A stretch of 64,000 bases of DNA, taken from contig JAFEMH010000523.1 of assembly GCA_022495995.1 (NCBI GenBank), positions 124,001-188,000 on the forward strand, given 5' to 3'. The stretch's first letter is position 1; each line of letters opens with the position of its first letter. The translations under genes were made by a program, and so were the position numbers. Below are positions 34,253 to 47,873 of the stretch, one piece after another. The stretch is from Adenophora triphylla var. japonica (lineage: Eukaryota; Streptophyta; Magnoliopsida; Asterales; Campanulaceae). A model generated the notes under the pieces. That model worked only from the letters and a program-made list of their open reading frames with translations. It was not told the origin of the DNA and ran no database searches.

Positions 34253-34534
34253 CTCCCTCCGTCCCACCCAAGTGTGCACCATTGACCAAGGCACGCCGAT
34301 TAAGAAATATTATTAAGATAATAAAAATGTGTGGTAGAAAATGAAGAGAGGAAATGAGTGGAGTAAATAGTATGTTGGTTGAATAAATTGTATGGTGGAG
34401 AATGAGTGGAGTTAATGAGTGGGTGGGGTAGGGAGAATATAAAATATTAAAGGACATACCATTTATGGTAGTTCACACTGGGCTGGGACGGACCAAAAAG
34501 AAAATAAGTGTACACTGGGCTGGGACGGAGGGAG
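34253..34534. mobile_element. Stowaway-like MITE
   Basis: CTCCCTCCGTCCCACCC ... GGGCTGGGACGGAGGGAG between TA dinucleotides; inserted beside the AT tract of element B. Confidence 0.88.
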
Positions 34535-34539
34535 TATAT

Positions 34540-34988
34540 AATATTGTTAATATAAAATGCAAATTTAGCGACGGAAATATTCGTCGGGAAAGCCCTCAAT
34601 AATTTGGCATATAAAAAAAATATTGATTTTTTTTAATAAATAATAGCAACGGAATGATCCGTCGATAATCCGTCACTAAATTGGTCCAAAAAATAAAACG
34701 ACCATTTAAATAGCGACGAAATTTTCCGTCGCTAATCCGTCGGCATAATGCTTTAAATTGGTCGTTTATTTTATCAAATTACCAACGGATTTTAAAACAA
34801 TGGCGACAGAAAAATCCGTCGTTAAAGCTGATTGAGATCCGTCGGTAATCCGTCGAAAGATTTACCGACGAGCTTTTTACCAACAGAATTTTTCCGTCGG
34901 GAATCCGTCGCTAAATCAATTTAGTGACAGATTTTTGGCATTTTGTGACGGATTTTTCCGTCGGTAACTGCCCTTTTTCTTGTAGTGG
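34540..34988. repeat. CACTA B right subterminal array (type 1)
   Basis: Inverted counterpart of 12166-12580, ending TTTTTCTTGTAGTG. Confidence 0.9.
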
Positions 34989-34989
34989 T

Positions 34990-35001
34990 GGTATCAGAGC
35001 C
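34990..35001 (+). other. Copia primer-binding site
   Basis: TGGTATCAGAGC, complementary to the 3' end of initiator methionine tRNA. Element B inserted just upstream, so its 3' duplication overlaps the first two bases. Confidence 0.9.
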
Positions 35002-36140
35002 GTAATCTTGCTTTGTTGTTGGGATTATTTGGATCGAATTGATTATGCTGTTTATGATTTAATTTGGCTGATCAAAAATTGATTATGTTGTTTCTTTCTA
35101 CTTCGTGTTTTCGAGTATTGCCGGAGAGTGTTGTGGATATTCTTGAATGACTAAACATTAAATTACACACTTAATCCAGAAAAGAAAACCCTAGAGTTTT
35201 TTCGTCTGTCTGACTGCGAAGATCATAGCTCCTTCTGCATGAATTTTTTGCTCGATCTAACCGTTGAATTTAAGCGCCTAGGTGTTGCAAACAATCCCTG
35301 AAAGTTTGAGCTCGATCCAACGGTTATCAAATCGGGAAATTGAGTTTTTCTGGGGCTGTTCGGAGCAGTGACGGGATTTGTGCAGATTTTGATTTTGATT
35401 AATGATTTCTTTCCTCAATTGACTCGAAAAGAAGAAACCAAAACTCTTTCTTTTGATTTCTTGAATTTTGCTTCATCTTTTCCCTTTAACGTCGAGCCAG
35501 GTCGAGGGAAGGGATTCAGAATGGCCTCATGTGTTTATGCCATATGTATTGTGTTTTGTTTTTTGGTTTGTAATAATTATGTGTTATTTGGATTAAGTAA
35601 ATATTATTTATTGAAATTATCATTATGGACTTAATAATTTTAAATTTCAATAATAATGTTTAATTTATGCCCATGTTTGAAATTACTTTGGGTTCGTTTA
35701 TTCGAACACATCTTGTATTTTATGTTATTAAATTTACGTAGCATGTTACCAAAGTAACCTCTTCTATGAATTTTTTTTAATTTAAAATACATGATTATTT
35801 GAAGTTTTTTTTAGCGTGTTTGTTCTTCATGCAGGTAATGGTCGACCCAAAGGAAGGCTATTATTTGGCAGAAATTCAAATTCGTTTGTGGAGATAAATA
35901 TGTAACAGTTATTAAGTGACCATGTGAATATTGAGTCGGTCCAAAGAAAGGCTTGGTATTTGACAGGATTTTACTGTTAATATTTGATTTCTACTTCAAG
36001 AAAATCACTTGCAAGTTAATTTTCTATCCAAAGATTAAAATTAATGTTGCGTCGATTTTCTTGTAATGGGATAATTTTAATTTCAAACATTTATCTGCTT
36101 AAAGTTATATGTGAGCTTATTTGTTTTATTTTTTGTTCTC
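35002..36140 (+). other. Copia untranslated leader
   Basis: Over 1.1 kb between primer-binding site and gag, with splice-like signals (ATGCAG near 35835 and CTATTCAG near 36147) but no domain. Long leaders are seen in some copia lineages. Confidence 0.55.
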
Positions 36141-36401
36141 TATTCAGTTACTTCATCAGCTTCTAATGTATCTGCTAACATCAACTCGATTCCCATGCTA
36201 AATGGGATGAATTTTAAGAGCTGGAAAGAAAATGTGCTGATTGTTCTGGGAGTTATGGATCTAGACCTTGCACTCAGGGAGCCAAAACATGCTGACCTGA
36301 CTAGCACGAGTACATCTCAAGCTAAGAAGGATATGGAAAAGTGAAAACGCTCAAATCGCATGTGTCTTATGATCATGAAGAAAAGCATCCCAGAATCATT
36401 C

Positions 36402-36790
36402 CACTACAAGAAAAACAGGTTTTAGCGACGAAAAAATCTGTCGCTAAAAGCCAAAAATCCGTCGCTAAAGGCATTTAGCGACAGATTAGCGACGAAAAAA
36501 ATTTGTCGCTAAAACCCTTGTCGCTAAATATTAACGACAGATGTTTAGGTTGTCGTTAAAGTAACGACGGATAATTCCGTCACTAAAACCCAAAAATCCG
36601 TCGCTAAATGTTGAAGAGGAACGACAAAATTAATGTATTTGGCGACATTAATAACGACGGATTTAACGACGGATATTTTCGTCGCTAAAATTTATTACAT
36701 ATTTTCCAAATTTTATTAATTTTTAAAAATTTTTTTCAATATTTTTTATTTTTGATATATCAAATTACCGACGGATATTTCCGTCGCTAA
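36402..36790. repeat. CACTA C left subterminal array
   Basis: Repeated TTAGCGACGA / TCCGTCGCTAAA motifs. Confidence 0.88.
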
Positions 36791-36810
36791 TTTGATATTT
36801 TTTATTAAAA

Positions 36811-37300
<490 letters not shown>

Positions 37301-37314
37301 TATATATATATATG

Positions 37315-37349
<35 letters not shown>

Positions 37350-38045
37350 TCTCAAATCAATTCCTCAAATTTTTTTATTTTCAAATCAATCCCTCAACTT
37401 TTTTTATTTTCAAATCAGTCCTTTAACATTTTTTATTCTCAATTTAGTCCCTTAACGTTTTTTATTCTCAAATCAGTCACTTAACTTTTTTTATATTCAA
37501 ATCAATTCTTACATTTTTCAAAATTTCACTTTGCTTCACCACCATCCACCACCATCCACAACCAACACAAATCATACAAAAGTTTGTACAAATCTAAATA
37601 AAACACAAAATACATTAAAATGAACCAATCAAAATCAAAATCGAAATCGAAATGAATAAATCGAGATTAAGGGAGAGAGAGACGCAGAGGGGGAGAGAGA
37701 GAGAAACGCAGAGGGGAGGGCGAAGACGGCGGAGAGAAACACAAACGGCGTTGGGTCCAAATTTCCAGATTCTGTGCGCCTTAATCGAGAGAGAGAGGGA
37801 GACGGAGGAGGAGGACGAAGACACGAAGATTTAATTTCGAGTTAGGTTGCTCGCCAGTAGCCGGTTGGGGAGAGAAAGAAGAAGACGGCGTTGGGGTGGC
37901 CGTTGCCGTTGCCGGAGACGATGAAGGGGAGTGGCGTGGGTTGGGGAGAGAAAGAAGAAGACGGCGTTGGGGTGAGATTACCGTTGCCGGTGACTGATTA
38001 GATTCTGGGAGGGGTGAGATTACTGCCATGACTGATTAGATTCCG

Positions 38046-38076
<31 letters not shown>

Positions 38077-38390
38077 GGGTTTTGTTTTGTGGAAGAAAAT
38101 AAAATGGATATGGTTTTGTTTTGTGAGAGGATTGAGAGTTTGTAAGTAATAAATTTGGACCATTGATTTAATATGAATGGATGGTTGAGATGGTAATCCA
38201 AGTGAAGATGGATATGGTTTTGTTTTGTGAGAGGATTGAGAGTGTGTGAGTAAGAAATTTGGACCATTGATTTAATATGAATGGATGGTTGAGATGGTGA
38301 TCCAAGTGAAATAGCTTGTTAAAATGTGAGCCATCGGATTCAACTTAAATGTGTTATTATAAATGGCTAAGATAGAGATCCATGTGAAAG
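37301..38390. other. Middle segment of CACTA C, possible captured leader sequence
   Basis: 37340-37540 is the CTCAAATCARTCC border text. 37640-38060 is GC-richer, with GAGAGAGA and GCCGTTGCCGTTGCCGG-type repeats; minus-strand frames are Ser/Leu/Pro-rich without a known domain. 38100-38380 has a duplicated GGACCATTGATTTAATATGA segment related to borders in A and B. It may be a captured promoter or leader, but I cannot name the source. Confidence 0.4.
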
Positions 38391-39115
38391 ACAATTACTT
38401 AATAATAAATGATAATAATGATACTTAGTTTTTTTTTTTGAAAAAATATTTAATTCATTTAAATTCTAATAAAATTATTTAATAATAATAATTTTATAAT
38501 AAATGTAAATGCTTAGTACTACAATAATAATTAGTAATAACATAATAATAATTAATATAAAAAATAATTAATAATAATAATTTAAACTATAAAATAATAT
38601 TATGCCTAATATAAAAAATAATAATATTTATTATCAATAATATTTATTAAAGAATTATTAATTATATAATTGATAAATTAATTAATATTAATAATAGTAC
38701 TAATAAAAATTAGTAATTTTTATTATTTTTTATTGACAAGGAAAAAAAAATTTAGACTTTTTTTATTACTGAAATTTACAAAACGTTATCTAAAATATTT
38801 ACATGCTTTTATTCGATTTACCCAAACTTTTAGTTAAAGTAGTATGTCTAATATCAATTGTTTTAAATAAATTTTTTAAATATTTTTTTGGAAAAAGACT
38901 TTCTTACTAAAAAAAAACTCTAAAACATTTATCTCTATTCAAAAAAAAAAAAATTAAACAATACTCATAGTGAAGGATATTGTCTGTCCCTCATTTATTT
39001 AGTTAATTTCTAACTTATTTGAGTATAAATTTTTTAAAAAACTTTCTTACAAAAAAAGTCTAAAATATTTATCTCAATTCAAAAATAAATTTAAAAAAAA
39101 TAATTATACTTTTAA
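38391..39115. other. AT-rich segment of CACTA C
   Basis: AATAATAAT-type low complexity and two copies of an AAAAAGACTTTCTTAC ... CTAAAATATTTATCTC-type unit. No gene. Confidence 0.6.
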
Positions 39116-39119
39116 AATA

Positions 39120-40976
39120 TTAATAATACTTATTAATATACCCTCATACCCTAAACCTCATATACCCTAAACCATAAATCTCATATACCCTATACTCTAA
39201 ACCTCATATACCCTAAACCATAAACCTCATATACCCTATACCATATATCATATACCTTATATCCTATACCATATACCCTATACCCTATACCACATATATA
39301 TATATATACCCATATATATATATATACCACATACCTATATACCCTATAGAGTATAGGATATAGGGTATAGAGTATAGGGTATATACTATAGGGTATAGGG
39401 TATACCACATAGGGTATAGGGTATATAATATACATATACCTATATATACCACATATCTACCTATACCTATAGGGTATACCCCCTATAGGGTATACCCTAT
39501 ACCCTATACCATATATCCTATAGGATATAGGGTATACCCTATAGGGTATAGGGTATAAGGTATAGGGTATACCCTATAGGGTGTACCCTATAGGGTATAG
39601 GGTATAGGATATAGGATATAGGGTATACCCTATACCCTATAGGGTATACCCTATAGGGTATATGGTATACCCTATAGGGTATAGGGTATACCATATAGGG
39701 TATATGGTATACCCTATAGGGTATAGGGTATACCATATAGGGTATATGGTATACCCTATAGGGTATAGGGTATAGGGTATACCCTATAGGGTATATGGTA
39801 TACCCTATAGGGTATAGGGTATATGGTATACCACATATAGGTATATATAGGGTATAGGGTATAGGGTATAGGGTATAGGGTATACCCTATAGGGTATAGG
39901 GTATAAGGTATAGGGTATACCCTATAGGGTATAGGGTATAGGATATAGGATATAGGGTATACCCTATACCCTATAGGGTATAGGGTATACCCTATAGGGT
40001 ATAGGGTATAGGATATAGGATATAGGGTATAGGGGTATAGGGTATACCCTATAGGGTATAGGGTATACCCTATATCCTATATCCTATACCCTATACCCTA
40101 TAGGGTATACCCTATACCTTATACCCTATACCCTATAGGGTATACCCTATACCCTATAGGGTATACCATATACCCTATAAGGTATACCCTATAGGGTATA
40201 AGTTATAGGGTATAGGGTATAGGGTATAAGGTATAGGGTATAGGATATATGGTATACCCTATAGGGTATAAGGTATAGGATATAGACTATATACAATAGG
40301 GTATACGATATAGGTTATATCCTATAGGGTATAGGGTATAGGGTATAGGGTGTACCCTATAGGGTGTACCCTATAAGGTATAGGGTATAGGGTATACCCT
40401 ATAGTGTATAGGGTATATGGTATAGGATATAGGGTATAGGGTATACCCTATAGGGTATATGGTATAAGGTATAGGGTATACCCTATAGGGTATAGGGTAT
40501 AGGATATAGGCTATAGGGTATACCCTATACCCTATAGGGTATAGGGTATATCCTATATCCTATACCCTATATTCTATAGGGTACACCCTATAGGGTATAC
40601 CCTATACCTTATACCCTATACCCTATAGGGTATACCCTATAAGGTATACCCTATAGGGTATAGGGTATAGGATATAGGATATAGGGTATAAGTTATAGGG
40701 TATAGGATATAGGGTATACCCTATAGGGTATAAGGTATAGGATATAGGCTATATACTATAGGGTATATGATATAGGCTATATCCTATAGGGTATAGGGTA
40801 TAGGGTGTACCCTATATGGTATAGGGTATAGGATATAGGGTATAGGGTATACCCTATAGGGTATATGGTATAGGATATAGGGTATAGGGTATACCCTATA
40901 GGGTGTAGGGTATAGGGTATACCCTATACTCTATATCCTATATTCTATACCCTACACTTTATACCCTATACCCTAT
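39120..40976. repeat. CCCTATAGGGTATA satellite, 1.86 kb
   Basis: Starts with CCCTAAACC / CATATACCCTA units and becomes a mixed-strand palindromic satellite. Same position within C as the satellite in B (inverted) and D. Confidence 0.93.
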
Positions 40977-41595
40977 AGTTTTTTTTTTATTTTTTATGAA
41001 TATAAAATATATTTTGGACATTTTTTAGTATTGAAGTTTTTTTCAAAAATTTATATAAAAAAGTTAGAAAAAATATAAACAAATGAAAGTATAAGAAAGA
41101 AATCAGGGACGGATAAAATTCTTTAATTTTATTTATAAATATATTGTTTTTTTTTATTTTTTATGAATTTATATAAATATTTTGGACATTTTTTTGTATT
41201 GAAGTTTTTTTTTCAAAAAGTTATATAAAAAGTTAGAAAAAAATAAACAAATGAAAGTATAATATAGAAATCAGGGACGGATAAAATTCTTTAATTTTTA
41301 TTTATAAATGTATTGTTTTTTATTATTTTTATGAATATAAATAAATATTTTGGACATTTTTTAGTATTGAAGTTTTTTTCAAAAAGTTATATAAAAAAAT
41401 TTAGAAAAATAAATAAATAAATGAAAGTATAATAAAGAAATTAGTTACGGGTAAAATTCTTTAATTTTTATTTATAAATGCATAGTTTTTTTTATTTTTT
41501 ATGAATATAAATAAATATTTTGAAAATTTTTTAGCATTGAAGTTTTTTTCAAAAAGTTATATAAAAAAAGTTAGGAAAAAAGTTATTAAAAAAAA
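40977..41595. repeat. AT-rich ~165-bp tandem repeat, about 4 copies
   Basis: Inverted counterpart of 28766-29352: TTTTGGACATTTTTTAGTATTG, GGGACGGATAAAATTC-type units. Confidence 0.85.
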
Positions 41596-42151
41596 CAATT
41601 TTCGTCGCTAAATCCGTCGCTAATCCGTCGGTATTTTTTTTAAAAAATATTTTTTATTATTTAGCGACAGAATATATCCGTCGGTAAATTTGTTTGTAAA
41701 ATCTGTCGCTAAATCCGTCGGTATTTACAAAAGAAAATATTTTTTTATTTTTTATTATTTAGCGACAAAATATATCCATCGGTAATTTATTTTTGTAAAA
41801 TTCGTCACTAAATCCGTCGCTAATTTTAAAAAGGAAAAATATTTATTTATTTTTTATTTATTTAGTGACAGAAAAAATCCGTCGTTAAAAATTTTGTAAT
41901 CCGTCGTTATTTCGTCGCTAAATTCGTCGCTAAAATGGGCGGACTTTTTTGGCGCCTCTATTGCGACGGATTAGCGACAGATTCATGTCTGTCGCTAAAA
42001 TCCGTCGCTAATCCGTCGCTAAATCCGTCGGTAGCTGATTTTTTCGTTTTATTTTGCTTCCGTCGTTATTCCGTCGCTATTCCGTCGCTAATAGCGACAA
42101 AATTTGATCCGTCGCTAATTTTCGTCGCTAATTGGCAGTTTTCTTGTAGTG
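41596..42151. repeat. CACTA C right subterminal array
   Basis: Dense CCGTCGCTAA / TTAGCGACGG motifs ending at the TAGTG terminus. Confidence 0.9.
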
Positions 42152-42852
42152 TTCAAAAGCGATATAGATGATGAGAAAGTTGCAATGACGTTCCTTACAG
42201 AGCTTGAAAAGCGTTTTGCTAAGAATGAAAGGGCAGAAACAAGCACGCTTTTGCGTAATCTTGTTGCCATGAGGTATAAAGGTAAAGGGAACGTGCGTGA
42301 GTACATTATGGAGATGGCCAATTTGGCATCTAAACTTAAGGCTCTCAAGTTCGAGCTATCGGATGACATGCTTGTTCATATGGTTTTGATCTCTCTTCCA
42401 CCACAGTTTGGGCAATTTGAAGTAACATTCAATTTCCAGAAGGAAAAGTGGACTCTTAATGAGTTCATTTCATTGTGTGTGCAAGAGGAATCAAGGTTAA
42501 AGTCTGAAAAGACTGAGAGTGCTCACTTTGCGGCTTCCTCTTCGGCTATAGGGAGCTTGATGTATGCTCAGGTTTGCACTCACCCAGACCTAGCATTCTT
42601 AGTTGGTGTTTTAGGCAGATACCTTAGCAATCCTGGAAAGGATCATTGGATAGCAGCCAAGAAGGTCATGCGTTATTTACAGAGAACAAAGGATTATATG
42701 CTCACTTACAGAAAGTCGAATAGACTTGAGATCATTGGGTATTCGGATTCCGACTTTGCGGGATACCAAGATAGTCGTAAGTCTACTTCGGGCTACATTT
42801 ATCTACTTTGTGGAGGAGCAGTTTCTTGGAAGAGTGTTAATGTGAGCACCCC

Positions 42853-45565
42853 AACCCAGGACCTAACGCGTGTCCCGAGCTTGAGAAGCTCAAACTAAGA
42901 AAACCCATCTTAGATTTTTAAAACATTTATTTGCCTTTACAAGAAATCCAATTCTAAATTGTTCATAAACAAAATCAAATAATAATATCTCCACTTGGAG
43001 GAATTTAAACAAATACTTTAATAACCATACTTGATCAATTACATTGAAAATCCTAATTAACATTGTTTGCCAAAAGTGTTTTCCTTCCAACTTGTAAAAG
43101 AGTAAAACTTAAATATGACTTCCGACAACCTACTCATATACCTATCCTGACAATCCCAAAAGCAAGAGTCCAAACTCTTTCCCCGGCCTCACTGGTTCAG
43201 GTCACCTGTCTCAGCACAATCTAAAGCAGTAAAAGGGAAGGGGTGAGAATAAATCTCAATAAGCTATTATGAATGCAGCAAGATGCCAAACAAGATGCAA
43301 CACATAGCATGGTAGCACGTAACACATTATGAAAGCGGTAAACACCTTACGTTACCTCATTTTACCTTTCCCGTCTGAACAATAATTCGTACAACGTGGA
43401 AGTAAAACTCCACTCTTTGGTGAATTGCCCCCATACACATTCACCGCTTATAGGTCTCATACCCCAGAGATCCATATAAGAAAACAGGATACATATATGA
43501 CCCCTAATTTAGAGTATCATATACTATCAGCGCTACTGTAAAGCTTGGCTTCATACAGAGCATTCCACCGGTACACCAAATCGCAGCATAACCGTAAGGG
43601 CTTTTTCTTGCTCAATACAGTAGCTTGCACAGCCCACTCTGTGGCCACAGAGGGGAACGGTCACAGGTATAATGAACCTTCAATCACTTATAGAACAAAT
43701 CAATAATTGATTGAATTCCATCATACCCCCGAATATCAACACGTTCAAGCACATAATAGATACTTGAAATATAATCCACAAAAAGGGATAATAATATAAC
43801 AACATGGTAATGTATACTCATGCTACTCCATACCATAGTGCAACAACCATTTAATACACTATGCATAATATCATTAATGAATATGAATTCAAGTAATGGT
43901 AACAATATAACCAAATAATCCACATTTGGGATACCATATAACAATACCAATTAATCCACACTTGGGATACAACACATCAACTTGCCAAATAATCCATACT
44001 TAGGATATTAAGGTATCCACAAAAATCAATAATTCAACAATTTGGAATAATAATGCCACAAGGCGATACATGCTCATCTCCAATTAACTCAATAGTGAAA
44101 CCTATGACTTCTACACTATTTCCAACTAATCACCAAGGATAGGGGCGAGTAAGACCACTATGCATCATAAACCATTCCTACATAGTCATTGTACAATAAC
44201 ACAAGGCCTCTATGAGGGTGCAAGCTCAATTTATCAAGTGGGAGTCATAATTTATAAGTGATCAAATAAGATTGCTAAACTAATTTTGGTTCAGATTTAA
44301 AATGAGTTTCTGGGGTCTTGGGCGACCGCCCATACCACTTGGGCGACCGCCCAAGTGGGTTTCCAAAGGTAATTTAGTTCTGCCCTCTTGGGCGACCGCA
44401 CACACCTCTTGGGCGACCGCCCAAGAGGTTTTCCAAGGTAATCAAGTATCTGGCAGCATGGGCGGCCGCTCATGCCCCTTGGGCGACCGCCCAAGTGCCC
44501 TTTCAGCCAATTCCCAGATTTCAACTCTTCTACCTAGCTTCAATTCCTTTTCTTTTTATCTAGCCCAATATTCAAGAACACCAAGAGGATTTCCTAGCTT
44601 ACAAGGATCATCATAAATCAAGTAAACCCATATATAATCATGTAACCTAAATTATTCATCACTAAATCTTCCACCCATTTCATATATTCTAAATCATCTT
44701 CCATGAACATTAAACTCTTTCTATTTCATTTTCCAAATCACTCAACTATTATAAATTTTCCAAAGCATGAAACAATCATCAATATAACAAGAACAACATT
44801 AAAGTCATTAACCTTTTATTTTCTTTATACCCTCCTTCTTCCAATTTAAACCCCCATTTCATACTAAAAATCAATTCATCCTCAATTAACCCAACTTACT
44901 CAAATAACCTTATTTAAAAATACAACATCCTTTTTCTTTTCACAAAACATTCATTAACACTTAAAATGTGCAATATTTAGAAAGAAGTCATAATAACTTA
45001 CCTAGAAATTTTGAAGTGGATTAAGAATCTTCTTAGCTCAATGTGTTCCCCTCTTCACCCCGAACACGGAAGTACACCCGGATCATCAAATGGAGAAGGC
45101 TTGCATTTATAATAATTTTTGGAAGGAATTATGTAAGAAGGTTTCCATGGAGGCTTCCATGGAAATTATTGAAGAAGAAGAAGGAGAATAATGGAGGAGT
45201 AGGGAGGTGATTGATTAAATTAAAAGAGAAGGATGGAAGGGATGGGGAAAGCATGGACCTTGTTGACTTAGGGGAAAGGATGGGAGGAAAATGAGGGAAA
45301 TGGCCCCCCCTTTCCCCACAAATAACCTCCTCTTACTTTCTTTTTCTATTTTTATTTTTCCTCTACACAAAGAAGAATAACTACCCACATTTTATTTATT
45401 TTATCCATTCTTACTATTATACTTCTCCCAAGGACATTATTTTATTTTCCAATCATCTCATCCTAATATAAGAAATCAAGGATATAAAATGAACACATAA
45501 TATTAAAAATAATATTAAAAGCACACAATATAATGCTAAATTAGTGCCTAGGGTTAGGGTTCCCA
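42853..45565. mobile_element. Unclassified 2.7-kb insertion in the Cassandra LTR
   Basis: Edges read AACCCAGGACC on the left and (inverted) AACCCTAACCC on the right, giving short AACCC inverted ends; boundaries are approximate. No coding domain. 44310-44510 has a cluster of GGGCGACCGCCCAAG palindromes. 45300-45560 is CT/AT-rich. It could be a solo LTR or a non-autonomous element. Confidence 0.45.
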
Positions 45566-45609
45566 AAAATGTGTGTGCCTGATATGTTTGATATGATTTG
45601 ATTAGTACT

Positions 45610-45730
45610 ACTCATATCACCAAGATGCATCTTCTTTTCGGAAGCTCATCCTATAAGGACTCCAAGGTTAAGCGTGCTTGATCTGGGGAAATTCTAGGAT
45701 GGGTGACCCACTGGGAAACGTGCTGGAAAG
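45610..45730 (+). repeat. 5S rRNA-like domain in Cassandra LTR1
   Basis: GGTTAAGCGTGCTTG (A-box region) and CTAGGATGGGTGACC (C-box region) in 5S order and spacing. It is part of an LTR, not a 5S gene: the 5' third is diverged. Confidence 0.85.
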
Positions 45731-46039
45731 ACTTGTGGTGGTTTGTGGGGCTAGTACGTCAAATCTGATAGCGTTTCGACCCGGTCTTCGGGCTCGGGGC
45801 GTTACAAATGGTATCAGAGCGGGACCCGGCCGGAAGTGTGGAGCAAAGTGCTGTGCGGAACAAAGTGCACACCGCGGAGTCGGTGGGAGTCACCTCTTGA
45901 ATCCGTACGAGCCCCTCTTGGATCCACACTGCCCGGGGTTTCCAAGTAGGCCTTGCCGGGGACGGCAAGGATCCTAAGTGGGGGAGATTGTGGCGCCCCC
46001 AAAAATGTGTGTGCCTGATATGTTTGATATGATTTGATT

Positions 46040-46165
46040 AGTACTACTCATATCACCAAGATGCATCTTCTTTTCGGAAGCTCATCCTATAAGGACTCCA
46101 AGGTTAAGCGTGCTTGACCTGGGGAAATTCTAGGATGGGTGACCCACTGGGAAGTTTCTCAGTGA
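46040..46165 (+). repeat. 5S rRNA-like domain in Cassandra LTR2
   Basis: Same domain as in LTR1, retaining the downstream CTGGGAAGTTTCTCAGTG part that LTR1 has lost. Confidence 0.85.
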
Positions 46166-46651
46166 GCACGTAAGTGAGGACAACACGTGCTGGAAAGACT
46201 TGTGGTGGTTTGTGGGGCTAGTACGTCAAATCTGATAGCGTTCCGACCCGGTCTTCGGGCTCGGGGCGTTACAGTTAAGCAGACGCTTGTTGCTACTTCT
46301 ACGATGGAGGCAGAGTTTGTGGGGTGTTATGAGGCATCAAATCACGCAATTTGATTGCGAAATTTTATTACTGGGTTGCGCATATTAGGTGGCGTTGATA
46401 GGCCATTAAAGTTATTTTGTGATAATAAGTCGACAGTTATGTATTCTAATAACAACAAGAGCTCGTCTAAGTCTAAGAACATAGACATTAAGTATCTTGC
46501 TGTTAAGGAACGGATTCAGAGTGTACAAATTTGTATTGAGCATATTGGGACTAACTCCATGGTCGCGGATCCGCTTACTAAGGGTGTAACACCGAAGGTT
46601 TTTCACGAGCACACTGCTTGTATGGGTGTTGTATCACTAGAGTATGCTTAG

Positions 46652-47059
46652 ATTGAGTGGGAGTTTTGTATTTTGCTCTTACATTTATTGTTATAAGTAT
46701 ATTTGGTTTTTCAGTTTTGGTTAATAAAGTTATTTTGCACTCTGAATATTTGGTTGATCTCAAAATAAGGTTGGACCAGTTGAGAATAGACATGTGAAGA
46801 TCACATTACATGTTATTCCATGCTACACATCCATACTTGATCCATGTCATTTAGTTGAGTTAATATATGTGACCACTGATGGGTCTAGTTGCGCTAATAG
46901 TGACGAAAACCTCTTTGATCCTTATGTTGATTTGACTAATGGACCAGATTGGTTTAAGATGACACAATTTGGTAAAGCATTGCAGTTAAGGTTTATAATG
47001 TGATATGCAATTAAACTAAGGTATTATACTATGTACATGTGTAAGTCCAAGTGGGAGAT
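46652..47059 (+). other. Copia 3' untranslated interior
   Basis: Non-coding stretch between RNase H and the 3' LTR; the polypurine tract AAGTGGGAGAT is at about 47049-47059. Confidence 0.75.
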
Positions 47060-47573
47060 TGTTGGAATATTTTATGGACTTTACATATACTAGTATAATA
47101 AATAAAGTCTTTGGACACATAGACGTATGTGCACTATAAGTAATTGTATATGTCACATTAAATATTAAAGTATTTGGGCCTAATAAAGTGATCTACTAAA
47201 GTTAAAGGGGGCCCAAGTCATCTTTTATAAGTATGAGATCTACAGTTAATATGTGTAGATACCTAAGGGGCCTAGTTGTTAATCTATGATGGGCTGGCTA
47301 ACATACTAGGTCATTATAAATATAGGGTTATGGTCCCCAATTGACATACCTAGGTTTTATTCTCTTGATTCCCATTGTCATCTGAATTCTAAGAACCCTA
47401 AGGATCAATTGGAAGGCAATAATCGTTCATCAAGTCTTCATTAAGTATTCTTCAAATATTGCTATGAATTTAGGTTTGTCTATCGTTCCATAATCTTTGA
47501 TAACTTAAAGCATGATTGTCCTAGAATAAATATTCCGCATTATTCTAGAATTTATGTATAGTTAATTCCATCA
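47060..47573 (+). repeat. Copia 3' LTR
   Basis: 514 bp, TGTTGGAATATTTTATGG ... TTCCATCA, followed by the duplication CTTCC. Confidence 0.93.
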
Positions 47574-47578
47574 CTTCC

Positions 47579-47873
47579 CAGTAGCAGGGTAAAAAAGAAA
47601 ATACATGTATAATATATACACCTGAAATTACAGCTATACCTTCAGCTCGATGATAAAGTTACAATAACAATAATTTTGCCATTAATAATAAAAAATGGGT
47701 TCGTCTCAGAAAATTCAATTTTTTTTTAAAAAAAATATACGAAAAACGGGTTTTTATATTGGACCAGGTGACTGCAAGATCAAATTTTTATTGGTCAATG
47801 CAAACTAACCAATAATATAAAATACATCTACGTTGAATGCATTTCTATAAAAAATAATTTGTATTTCTATTTT
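47579..47873. other. Host sequence between copia and solo LTR
   Basis: Joins, through the CTTCC target, to 27246-27420 on the other side of the copia element. No gene recognised. Confidence 0.5.

Larger units (their letters stand above)
28132..34988 (-). mobile_element. CACTA element B with captured gene fragments
   Basis: Termini CACTACAAGAAAA (28132) and TTTTTCTTGTAGTG (34988) with the duplication GTG (28129-28131, 34989-34991). It sits between the copia 5' LTR and primer-binding site; excision on paper restores TCCATCAAGTGGTATCAGAG. Relative to A it is inverted. Contents from left: type 2 array, 3-4 units of an AT-rich ~165-bp repeat, satellite, Harbinger-like element, satellite, AT-rich DNA, FHY3 and receptor-kinase fragments, AT tract, Stowaway, type 1 array. 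No transposase is seen. Confidence 0.92.
42841..46273 (+). mobile_element. Cassandra-type TRIM with an insertion in its 5' LTR
   Basis: Flanked by GTTAA (42836-42840, 46274-46278). LTR2 is 45990-46273 (284 bp, TGTGGCGCC ... GGGGCGTTACA). LTR1 is split: a 12-base head at 42841 and the remainder at about 45566-45806, which also lacks about 31 bp. Between the LTRs are a primer-binding site TGGTATCAGAGC (45809-45820), a short non-coding interior and a polypurine AAGTGGGGGAGAT. Both LTRs carry 5S-rRNA-like sequence, the hallmark of Cassandra. Confidence 0.88.
42541..46651 (+). pseudogene. Copia RT end and RNase H, split by Cassandra
   Basis: 42541-42840 encodes AIGSLMYAQVCTHPDLAFLV, LGRYLSNPGKDHWIAAKKVM then RYLQRTKDYML, YSDSDFAGYQDSRKSTSGYI and AVSWKSV, the copia RT/RNase H junction. 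Cassandra then intervenes (GTTAA duplication). The frame resumes at 46274 with KQTLVATSTMEAEFV, a TGA in place of Trp near 46350, then LFCDNKSTVMYSNN, KNIDIKYLAVKERI, HIGTNSMVADPLTKG, ending TAG at 46649-46651. RNase H removes RNA from the hybrid during reverse transcription. It is inactive because of insertion, stop and upstream deletion. Confidence 0.9.

Noticed and set aside
34990..35001. tRNA gene fragment
   Set aside because: It is a retrotransposon primer-binding site directly after the LTR; the same holds at 45809 and 51126.
45610..46165. Two 5S rRNA genes
   Set aside because: They are the 5S-like domains of Cassandra LTRs; 5' third diverged and no array.
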